Positions 22,301 through 34,300 of a DNA stretch of 64,000 bases are shown one piece after another. The DNA is from Haemonchus contortus. Its lineage: Eukaryota > Nematoda > Chromadorea > Rhabditida > Trichostrongylidae. The position numbers and the translations under genes are program-made. The stretch spans positions 18,619,597 through 18,683,596 of the forward strand of contig LS997565.1 of the NCBI GenBank assembly GCA_000469685.2, written 5' to 3'. The first letter of the stretch is position 1. The number at the start of each line of letters is the position of its first letter. The notes under the pieces were generated by a model, which saw nothing but the letters and a program-made list of their open reading frames with translations, made no database searches and was not told where the DNA came from.

Positions 22301-25300
22301 AGACCAAATGTAGGTCTTCGTCAAGTTATTGACAGCTCATGCAGCTCTGACTTCCGTCCAGTAAACCAGGCCACTAGAAGTGACTTTATTAATTTCGTCT
22401 TCTAAAAACCTCTTTTTTCGTTTCGTTCGCTCATGCCCCTGTTGTTGTCCCTCGCGAGATCAATTTGAAGAATCTTGGTCACTTCGCGTTGTTGTGGAGA
22501 AGTAATTGCAGCTGTGTTTTTAGTGCATCAGTGCTAAATACGAAGGAAATCAACGATATTGCCTGCTTAGCTCACTTTTCGCTTGAAAAAAAGGAGTGGG
22601 ATAGTTACATATACTTAGGCGCGGCCCATTTGCTGCCATCTGTTTGACTTCATATTCGCCGTAGGTTCCTACGCTATTGTTTTGCGCTAATATTTCAAGT
22701 TGTATACCATAATTCACATTATTAAAAAAAACCTCCGTGCCTTCGAATTTTGTAAGCCATATGAAGTGTTCTCGATGCTTGAAAAACTTTATACTTTGAT
22801 CCTTGTTCAATGTTTTATTTTACGCTGTAAATACAGGCGTTTCAGGGTCCCGACTTGAGGCCTCGTGACTGTTACTTGAAGCAAGGAGCTCTTCCGAAGC
22901 AGTACGAACTTCGATGGCCAACTGACATGGCTGGTAACTATAAAGCGGACGTTTTTATAAACGGTGAAAAGATTGGCTCACCGCTGACAGTGTTTGCGAA
23001 GAAGTCTGGCAATAAGAACGATGTCAAATTGACAGGTGAGTAAAAGTGTATTTTAATGTACTCTATTAATTCTGATGATACCGTTGATAGTATTTTTTCT
23101 GCTTTGTGTGAAATTTTGATTGTCATGTGTGATTAAAAATCGGCATGGATCAAGCTTCACAACCGTATGCTTGACAGACTTCCCTCAGAAGGTTGCACAG
23201 AGTTTGCGAGAACATGTGTGAGCAGTATACGGAAAGTTGGACCGTGAACAGTTGTGTGGCTGGCACCGAGTTTTAATTTAGGGAAGCAAAAACGCTTCAT
23301 GAACCAGCAATGGTTCGTTAACTGTCCTTAGGCAGTTTGTTGTAATGAGTAACTTGTATGGAATTGGTGGGCTGCAATGTTGGTGACTCATCTGATCGTG
23401 CGTCACCATCATTGGCACCTCGTCTCTCATTTATGTGCACGAGTGAGGAAGAAGTATCTCTAAAAACATAAAAGTGCAAACTATTTCCTTCCGATCTATA
23501 GCTGCTCTGCTCTTAAGTTTTTCCATTACTGCGGGCGGTTTCAAATGAATTCACAGGTGTTTCTCAGTATAGAGCTATTAACTGGTGATCTATGACATCG
23601 CAGGAGCAATATATTAGTTGTGGTGCTTAGCTTTAATAAAAACGTCAAATCTTGCAGCAGGAAGAGGGAACTTAGAACATGTTTGTGAAGACATGTCTCC
23701 AATGCTAATGAAGGAGGTGATGCGTTAATGGCATGATTTTGACGGTGTAAAGCAGAATCATCATTGCGAACGTTCCTCTTGGGTCACGCAGCAATAAGCA
23801 TTAAGAATGTTCCTCTTCGGTAGTGCAGCAATCAGCGTCAAGAACTTTCCTCGGTCATGCAGGGTGTGTAACGTAGCGAATGGCTATAAGAAACACTTTT
23901 CCAGACCCACTCCCATCATTTAATCGTATGGCAATTATATGTCGGCATGAGCTGTTCCGAACAGCATGCGACAAGAGTGAAAGGGTTTTACTTGGGCTAC
24001 TGGTCGCTCCGCGTCTAGTTTTCATTTACGGATAAGTTTTTCTTTGAAAAATGCTGTGAGACTCTGTATGGAGTTCCTCTTTTGCAATAACTGCATTATT
24101 AGTAGTCTGCGATGTAATTAGGCTTCCTGTGAGCTGTCCAAAAAGTTATGGATTTGACGTTAGCATCCGTTCTATACGTGCTCTGAGAAGCCATACAAAA
24201 ACAGCATTACATATGAAGGATGTAAAGGATAAGCCTTCTGAAGGCTTTCGAATTACAAGACGCCGCCCAAGTTAGCAGCCAGCTTCTCGTGACATCCATG
24301 AATATTTTTATTTATTTAGAGGTGGAGAAGTGTTTCAGGGTTGTTCTATGAATTTCTATCACACTGGTATAATTTTAGAGTCGGAAGCTGAAATGATCAT
24401 GTCCCATAGCGACTTTCCGCTATTAAAGGGTTTTCTTATGAATGCGAAATTGCAATTAACGGAACGCAATCTAAAAAGGGTAGCTCTGGCATGTTACAAA
24501 TCAAATGTTCTCTCTTTTTGTGACCAGCAACTTTCCTTGTTTTCTTTTTGCAGGAATACCTAGTCAAACCAGTTCAGAAGGGAACTTTTCAAAATGTTGG
24601 TATAGTTTCAGAAGTGACTTTCACTACTGAACTATAACGATACCTAATTATAACTATTTACTTTACTTCATGACTATTTTCACTTTACTTTATGACTATT
24701 TACACTTTACTTTATGACTATATACTTGGTCATAATCTACAGGATGAATTGAGCAAATTTGTGGAAGCTCTCCACTTTTTCTTCACCTACTTCCAACCTT
24801 GAACATAATAAGTTTTGCCATAATAACTATTACACAAGTCGTTGTTCGTTGTGCTAGAGGCTGTAGATGAGTGCAGGTAATTGGAGCAATTAGAAAGGCT
24901 CAGCCTACATTTTTTTCTAGGTTAGTGTTCTGAAAGGGATCACACAAATATTCTGGAACGGTCAATACTCTCAATGTTTTGAAGACCAGTCCTTTTAATT
25001 AAGATTTAACCAGCTGCAACTATTAATAGTAACTCTTTAGGAATTTGGGGTAGTGGCCTTTTAGTGTAACACCAGATTCATATGTGTGCGTCAGTGATTA
25101 ATTAGAAATTACTTCCGATGTGAAAGTTGTCTATAAGCTTCTTTCAAAAGTAGACTTGTCGAAATTTCTAAACCAGAAACTACTGGGAATTCTTTGGCGT
25201 CAGTGGGCGTTTGTTCCTCCCAAATGCTTTGAAATTCCACCAATCAAGAAATTGTCTGCTGAAACTCACCTATCATTCAGCAAGAAAAATGATAACCATG

Positions 25301-28300
25301 TATAGAACCCGCCGTTCAGAGGTGTCCGTTCAGCGGTTTTGATGGAACGTTTTGCGGCTGAGCTTGTGCACAATGCTACTACTGAAACTGTTTCGCCGGA
25401 GATCGTTGTGCTGGTTTATGCTTTTTCTTAGATTCCCCAATACACGTCAGGTCGTTTCCCTTCCTGTTTCAAAAGTCTAGTCTCAAACAGCGATCATTCG
25501 ACTATTTTTTCTTGAATTTAAGGAGAGGATCTAATTCAGCTTCTCTGCCGCAGCAACGGAAACTAGCTCGGTATTTGTCGCGCATTACTCACATGTATGT
25601 ATGTAATCGGAGATCATGCGAAGCGGGGACTAGAAATTTTTTGGCTTGAAAGTCATCCGGTTTATGCTTTAGACTTGTGAGAATTTTTGAGAGAATGACG
25701 ATCTCCCTCTAAGCTTCTTTTCATTCTTGTCTATTCCTTATGCTTGCGGAAAGCTTTACGGAGATTTCGTGTGCGAGATTGTTGGTATATCCACAAACTG
25801 TCGCTTCTCAAAGTGGAACACCATTGACTGCGTCCTTTCGACGTAGCTTCACGATTTTAATTATCGCTCTGAAATTTACTTGACAACCTTTGATTTTATT
25901 CTTACTGCGTGTTTTTTTTTTTGATATGATAACTGCCCTTTGCACTCAATTTCCCTATCTTGTTTCATTCATCCTTTTTGTAATGTAAATATAGTGTATA
26001 GTAAATATCACTATTATAGATTGCATATATGAATTTCCCCTTTCCGCCGGGAGCTGTTTTGTTTTTCAGATTTGCAGCATTTAATTTAGATTCAAACTAG
26101 TAATCAACTCATTGAAAGGCTTGGTGCATTGTGAACATTGCTTTCATATGCCTTCTTTTGATGATTCAAATAAAATCCTGCAGATTTCAAAAAAAAAAAA
26201 ACGCTATACGGCAATTTCAAACGTGTTTTATGTGCAATCCGCAAAGCGAACGTATGTTATCCGCTTTTCCTGATTTCTTTCGAACATGCTCGCACCAAAT
26301 GACGTTTTACAACGTGGCATCGATTTTTGGGATTCGAATGCTTTTTTTCATTTTCATTATAATAAAAGCTGATGAAAGAACAAAAACCGAGTCCGCTTTT
26401 GCCGTTACGATTTTAATAGGGATATTGGTGCTTTAAAATTGATAGTAGGGCTGGGTGCAGCCTTCAGAGTCATTAGCGAACAAAATTTTTTATGAAGTGG
26501 TTGGTGTCACAGGATTCTTGAAAAACTTATTCAATTGAGCAAGAAAGCAGCGAACAACATTCAATCGCGGAGCTTGGCATTTTAAATTGCTAATAAAAAC
26601 TTTCAATGACTGAACAATAAGTAGCTCGGAGTGGAGTAGGCACTCATACAAGAGGATTTAGGATTGTTATATAATGCTTAGTAGTAATCACGTAATATCA
26701 ACATCCACCACCATCAGGACTAATAACGTTCCAATGATAGTTCCCTTTCCTTATCTTGAAAACAAGAGTGTTCACCGCAACTTGAGAACATTTATGTGCC
26801 GGTTACATTGCCTTTTTCATCAACGCCATACAACCGTTTTTTCTCTACGCAAGGTGGGCATGCTGTCTAGACTCGCAAAAAATGGTTCCATTGTCAACCC
26901 CATGTGACATGATGAACCATGAACTGTGGGGAGTTGGTAGCAAGAACTTTTTCATTTGACCTTGAGTAATTTCCCCACCTCCCCTCAGGCTTGACCACCT
27001 TGAACACCAGTTTTTTACAATCGGGCCATAGCTGAAATGAAGGGTAGGAGCATGTTTCTCGATTTTTTTTTTCAATATAGCACAAACGTTTTTTGCTAGC
27101 GACCAAGTAAAAGCTCTGGTTAATCTATCTTATGAAGCAGGCCATCAAAATACCACTGTTCTCCCTGATCTTGACGACGGAGAGACATGTTAGATCGTAA
27201 ATTTTTTTTGGACAAGTTGTTTTTTTTTGTTTTAGAACATTATGGGACGAAAAAGGTGCAAAGCTGTAGCCTTTCACCTATCAAAAGGCCTAGAAGTTCA
27301 TGCCTTTTTTCTCTCTTTTAAAGAGCGTTCATCATAGCGCCGAACTATAATAGAATGATTACCTAGGGTCGAACCAAACATGAAAATGATGGCGTTTGTG
27401 GGCGTTCTCGCCAGCACTGCAAATATCACTCGCAAAAAGTGACGTCTTCGAAAGGGGTTCTGCTTCTGTGAAATATCACCCAGCCAACAAGGAACGCGAA
27501 GAGTCTAAGCTGATCTGGACTGAAACCAAGTTATGGGTCCAACTGAAATGTAATCCCTTTTTCTTGGGATGGGGGAACTTACGTCTGGAAAAAAATGCGG
27601 AAAGTATCCCACTTCGATGTAAGTAATGTGAATGGCGCGACTTCAAGTAATTCGAGGCACAGTCGCCGTCTACATATTTAGCATCTACTCTCCTATTCGG
27701 CTTCAAATTCAACAAGGGAACTTGCACTGAATGATTGGTGTTGTTGCGCAGTGATTACACTATTTCCCTTATAATGAATTAATCAGATCATTTAAATATC
27801 CAGTTTAATGTATCTTAAATTTTAGATCAATATTAATCGATAGCTGGAGGAAATTGAAGTCGACTACCACTTACTAATTGCTATTTAAGTTGTTGAGCAA
27901 ATAATTTGCTACAGAGCTTGCCAATATCCGCAGTAAACACTTTCGTTTTTCACACAGTCGTAGCAAAGCAGGCTCTGCAACTCGACACCATCGTGTTTGG
28001 GCTTGCTCTTGTTCACAATCTATTAAACAGGAAATAGTATGAATTTTTAGCCTTTGGAAGCTCAGATTTTCAGATTAGGATAGGACATTATGGAATCAAA
28101 TTGAACTTGAGTGTACTTCATGAAACTTGGCGGCAAAGAATGCGGAAAAAACCTTTAAAGATAACATTTTGTGCCGCTTATGTGTTCAAAAATAAACTCG
28201 TTGAGGCTGTTTTGCAAGGATTAAAAGTCCTGCGGCTTAAAAACATGTCTGTGTACACAAAAAGGGTGTAATCCAAAAATATTGCCCGCTGACAGGCAGG

Positions 28301-31300
28301 AATTGGTGTCAAAAACGGTCAATTCTCTGTCGAGCGGTTTAGCGCATGAACTCGTAACACGCAGGCAATAAATTAGGCCGGCTGTGGGGCTTATGTGTTT
28401 CTTGTGCAAATCACTAGGCCTCGGATGCACATTATCAGCGGATATTCGTTCAATTCAACTGATTATCTGGTTGTCAGAAAAGGAATCATTAGTTTTCTCA
28501 CAATGGACAATAACTGTCCTTTGCAGACAAACTTGCTGGTATTCACGTGCCCGTGGGAGAACTGAGCGTAGTATCCTATGACCGGATTCACGAGGATTCT
28601 GGGGCTCATCTCGCTGTCGTTCCAAGAAATCCGGCTGCTGTGAAATTCGGTATTTTCCATTCAAAAACCTGGAGCAGTTGTCTCAATTTATAAGGTTCAG
28701 TTCAAATTTGTTCAAATCTTACAGATTTGGAATCGAAAAGAATTGGAACTGATCGACATCGTGACATTGTTAAATTTCGTCCAACGAAACCGGGTGTCAA
28801 CTCTCTAGACGTTTACTATGGAGGCGATAAGGTGGATGAAATCACATACGAGGTTAGCGCTGATTATTTATGCTGCATGTTCACTTGAGTAAGTCTCCAG
28901 GGTAATGCGATCCTTAAATTGTCATGCCGTCGAGTTGGCGGAATGCCTTTTGGAAGGGCTAATGCGATGCGATGACGTGGGCATGTCGCTGGGTAGTCGT
29001 TGAGCTGGTGTGGAGCCTGCTCTCACCCTGCTACCCTGCCTTCCTCCCTCGCTCTTTTTCGCCGTCTGAGGCTGCGCCTGTTATTGACGACATAGTTGTT
29101 CTACCTTTCCTCTCCCTGTTTTCTCGAAATTTGGGCTTATTTACGTGTCTTCTTCCTCTCTATGAGTAGATTACCACTTGTTAGTATTCTGACGTCGATT
29201 CATCAAGCTTACTTGAACTTTTGATAAAGCAATCGCAGCGCTTACCTGTGTCGGAAGCCAATTTTAATTCGAAAATTTGTTTCGAATTAAAATTGGCTTA
29301 ATTTTGTCAGAAAAAGCATTACTATTGTTTTGCTCTCATTTATTTGCATGAGATAGGCGTGTGGAATGTAAGTTCCGCCGTCTCAACCACAAATCAAGCC
29401 AGACTTCATCGCTGTTGTTCATTGTTACCTGCATAGGTTGCACGGCTTTAGTTCTCTCAATCAATCAGAACCCTCCAAAGTGTTGGAGGACTAAACCCGA
29501 TGTTCAGAGTGTGTGTGAGACGTGTCCAGGAATTTTTTCTGGATTTGTCTGGAAAGGTTGAAAAGGTGATTACCCTTTGAAAAATTAGTAGGTATGGTTT
29601 GAAGAAATGAAAGGAGTGAAATGTAATGAAGAAGATTTCACTTGAATACGGTAGTACTTTCATGTAGAGCGAATAATGTAGCTCAGGACTGGACATGTAC
29701 AAGCATATGTGAACAACGTCTCTTAGTCGAACTTTTCCATGACTCGATCTCAAAGGTTAAATTTCCAAGGTGGGAATATCGTTGTGAATGGGACTTAAAT
29801 CAACATGGTCAGGTTTGTGGTCATCTGGGCACTAAAAATCGCGTTGTGTAACGAAATAAGAATGCAGTTCCTGCATCGAAGCAGTCGTATGTACTCGGAT
29901 TCTAGTCGTAAGCATTTTCTCAATATCATGGTATTAAACTCTGATGGAAGTTTTAATTATTATTGGGTTAAGACCCATACGAATGCCATAAAACAAATGA
30001 TTACGAGGTATAAGTGAGCACCTAGGCGCACTTTAGTTCTGGGTGGCATTCGAGAGAGCGAAACGTGTTCTAGCGTGAGATAATCCGATATGTAGCGCCG
30101 GTTCAATACTTCATCCGAAACAAGTTTCGGGTGTATACGCTTTCACGCGTATGACTAAGCCGGTTGACCTATGAACTGCGATTCTCTAGGAGTCCGGCTT
30201 CAGAGCATTTTGGAGGATATTAATTGGCACGCTAAGGCAACCCTTCCTTCCGGAGTGTTCAGAACTTTAGTCATTAATTTCGATCAATACTGTTCAACTG
30301 TTCATATCATCTCAATTAATTCGAAACGACATTGGCTTGACTGAGAGGCATCAGTATTAAAAAAAGAGATAAATGGACGTACGGTGAAGCAAGGTAGCTA
30401 ATTATATAATTCTGTATGAAAAACAAGAAAGTAAAAGTATGTCAATCGAAAAAAAAGGTTAGAAATCCGGAAGTAGCTCATTCTATGTATTCCGATAATA
30501 CTTCAAGAGAATGCCCGCAGCTTTAAGCACCCTTCTCACTCTTTCAGCCCTTTGTCATGTGCGAAACTTTAGACCTACAGCATGAGAATTATTCTACAAC
30601 TCGATTCGTCGTGTTTGAGAAAAGTGGTAGTAGTATTGACGTGGCCTGAGATAAAAATGACTCCGTGTCGTATTTCCAAGCACGTCTACTCAGGAAGTGA
30701 TTAGTGTATTCCTCCTAGTGTGAGAGAACAATAGTACATTGTCAGTCTCATGTACGTTATGCTGTTGTAAAGATTTCCAGCGGTTTTTTTCCCAGTCGCA
30801 AGCATCAACAGCGAATTAATCAAAAAAATAGGCTCGCAAGAACGCTCACACTTCTACATATGCCTCTTGCTTTAGTTGTGTTTTAGTTAGATGAGGGCCA
30901 TCACTCGTTGCAATAGTTGGAAGCAAATTAAACCGTTTTTTGATGACTTCTTAGAAGTTGCCCGCTGTCCGCCAGCAAATGCTAAGTAATTAAGCAGGAT
31001 TTCATGGCAATTTCTAAATAAGCCGTTCTTCATTGCTGCAACGTAAAATCTCTCTATTCGAAAAATTTTACAAAAGCGGCTTTGAGAGAATTTCAAGTAA
31101 TATCGTTCATGGTGCTATCGCCTCCAGGCCAAACTTCGTGCTGATCGATGGCGATAAGCCGTCGCAAGAATTATGATTGATGGCGATACCATGAACGTGA
31201 AAGAGTCGACGTTCGATCGATATTTTTATAGGTGGATTGCTCATTCAGCCCACCTAAAATTAAAATTCCTAAATTTAACCTTTCAACGAAAAAGTGATTT

Positions 31301-34300
31301 GTGGTGTTGATTGGCACCTTACGCCGATCGCAACTCTTCAGCCATCAGCCAGCATGGAGTGCTAGAGCGGCCGATAAAATTTCTGACTTTGAAAACAAAA
31401 GCGTCAAAACGAAACCATCGGAAGGAATTTACATGTTTGCATGTGATGTTCAAATTGTGACGTAACAATTAAATCCTTCTAAATGGGCTGACTTCATTTT
31501 TGCTAGATCTCAGTACCGGTGTTGTAACTGAAAATTCGGTCTCTCTGGTATTTTCAAAATGGTCGTTGTACATGTTCCGCGAACTAGTGAAGCGAATCTT
31601 CGAAGTCTTCTGCTGTTTTTTTTTGTTGATGATGGTCGCGTAGTATCATAGGGACTGAGGACTCGGAAGTCATTGGTTACAAAAATTTGGGTTAGTTGTG
31701 AACGGAAGACTATATTGATCGAATGGAACAGTGTGATGTGTTCTTCAGTATTTCCCGAAAGGTTCGCCTCCGTTGTCTTTTTTTTATCTCGCGATTCGAT
31801 GCGGTAACAATAGTTGCGTAGGTTTTTTAGGTATGTCCCTTCGTAGGCAACCGAGGGTTGTTTATGACTCTCTTGAATGAATCTGTAAAACGTAATAGGG
31901 TAGCAGGCGTCCTTCATGAACGAGATACTGTGCTGCTGCACACTGTCTAGGAAACGCTACACGTTGTGAGAACTGCGATATACTGAGTTGAGCTGGTTAG
32001 AAAGAAGTTAGTGATCGAGAAAACACAGGAATGTGACATGTTCTGGGGAGAAAAAAATAGGAGTAGCGTAGACGCAACCCCTATTTGTCTCACATCTTTC
32101 CTCCCTCTTGCTGACTTCTATTTTCCTGATTTACTATTCGCTCGTTATTGAATTCCTGATTGGGCACTCTTTTAACCTCTCCCATTCTCTCCTTCAAACC
32201 TGTACAAACTGGCAGAATGAATCAACTGAAACTGCAAAAATTTCTCAAAATAATGAACAAATGTTCGTGTGTACATTATTTCATTACTTTTGGCAACCTT
32301 CACGGTCCATGTAGACAGAGAAATTATAAATTTTTTGAAGTTATGCACTCAAGCTTCAATCCTGACGTGAGCCTTTTCCGCAAATATACATTAGATAGAA
32401 TAGGCTATCAGCGACAAGGTGTGAGGGCTCATTTATTACGCAAAAGCATAGATTGAAGGGATCATCTCGAAGCTGGGAAGCCATAGGCATTAGAACTCGC
32501 CCGCGAAAGATGATGAGAATACTTCGTTGCAATATTCAGCGGTTAGAAAGACTGAAGTTAAAATGGATTTGGGCTTGTGGGGTAGGAAATGTTTTTCAGG
32601 TAAATGAAAATGAGGAATATGAGTAGTGTAACATAGAGAAGTTTGGAAAAGAGGATCATTTTTGCCGTGAAAAAATGATTCTAAAGAAAATTGAGCACAT
32701 CAGTGAAACAAAGAGGAACTGTGGTTGACTGACATCTCAGAAGGTTCCTGACAATGACAGGGTTCTGAAAAAATAGCGGCGACCGGCTGACATACTTGAT
32801 ATCGGAATAATTTTGTTCCATTTAGAAGGGCCGATTGCTTTTCGGTTTTTAGGGTGCGCTGAGAGGTCCTTAAGTCGTTTTGGGAGATTACAAAATAAAG
32901 GGAGTATAGATGTGAATGCCTTTTGCGATATAAAACAGAAATGTCACACTTGTAAATAATACCCTAAAGAGTTGTTAATCAAGATTTGTACCGAGATAAT
33001 GAAAGTGTAGGAAGGAGCAGATACATTGTATGAAAGCTTCAGTTCGCTATAAAAAACATTTCATTTTATTTATGAGATATTGTTGTGGAACGCCAGTGCC
33101 AACCAGTAGTTATCATCATGTCTGTCGTCTCGAACTCGTGTTTTGCCAGCCTCTGAAACAGTTGCCAGAGTGTGCATTCGTCTGCCTCAACCACACGCTT
33201 GCCAAAGGCACGGCAGTTTACTTCATTGGTGCATAGAGATCTCGCGGCGGTTATCTGCCTATTCACTTTTCCCATTCTGTTTTTGGTTACCAGTTATTGG
33301 AGTAGGAGTCCATCCCACTTTGTACTTGTACATGCAACATGCAAATAATGTGATAATCAGATCTTGCCGCTTAGACTTAATGTCATCATGTTACCCTATT
33401 CTTCTCCTCATTTGTTGAAATGAATTTTGACGCCACGCTCGCCCAAATGACAGAAATTCATATTATTCCAGCATAGTGAAGAAGAAAACAGTTTTGTTCT
33501 GTAACTTACATTTTTATCAATTTCAGGCAGTTTCGTCGGACCGCTTGCGTGGTGTCAACTCGCTCACTTCAGAGAATTCTGTAGTTGAGAGGCTTGAACA
33601 TCGCTACACGTCCGGTGTTGGAAGCAGTAGCAACGTTAGCAGCAAGAAGGACCTTCCCAGCTCACCGAGTCGACACGTTGTCACTCCTGACAGTACCGCG
33701 ACTAGCACAAATTCATACGATTATAAGCGAACAGCACTATCGACATCGTCTCACTCGTCATCTCCAACTTCCACCAGTTTCTTAACCAGAGAATTCACTG
33801 CAAGTTTTAATTCATTTAAACTATTTTATTGAGCGGAGGTTTTCTTGTGAAGTTTTGGAGCCATTCGGAATGCGAGTTCCGGCACTCGTGTAATTTCATG
33901 ATGAAGTTGCATCTCTTATCTGTTTTCCAATATCCGAGATAATTTCTTTTTCTCTCTGCCTTTTTCTCTTGGCATTGTCGGAAATCACTTCCCTTTGGCA
34001 ATATTTGACAGTCATTGCATAGTTCCGGCCAGCGCTAATGTTTGGGAGCTAAGTAGGGTCACCTGAAGAGATTAGAAAAACGTTTGAAGATACAAAATGG
34101 ATTGAGGTTATGCAAAATCTTACTGAGTCGAGTTTAGAAGGAGACTAACATTTGAAGCTTCTTGGAGTGTGAATCATCTATGAACGGGATTTCACTTTCC
34201 AGATAGAATTTCTCACTGCTGCCTCATAAGCTGAGTAAAATTCAAGGGTGATTGTAGTCAATTTCAGTTAGAAGTTAGCAATCAATAGAAAGAGTTTCAG

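Larger units (their letters stand above)
23036..28526. other. 5.5-kb intron with small tandem repeats
   Basis: No exon fits between the phase-1 ends at 23035 and 28527, which join perfectly. It contains a 37-bp tandem repeat (about 23768-23862) and a 22-bp tandem repeat (24661-24726). Otherwise only AT-rich sequence and chance frames are seen. Confidence 0.45.
28853..33526. other. Long intron with palindromes, no internal exon recognised
   Basis: It contains a perfect 19-bp inverted repeat (29255-29299), a second inverted repeat (31105-31196) and a 143-codon minus-strand frame (31510-31941) with no recognisable domain. Nothing else is supported. Confidence 0.4.

Noticed and set aside
31510..31941. 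143-codon minus-strand frame
   Set aside because: No recognisable domain, no splice context; frames of this size occur by chance several times in the window.
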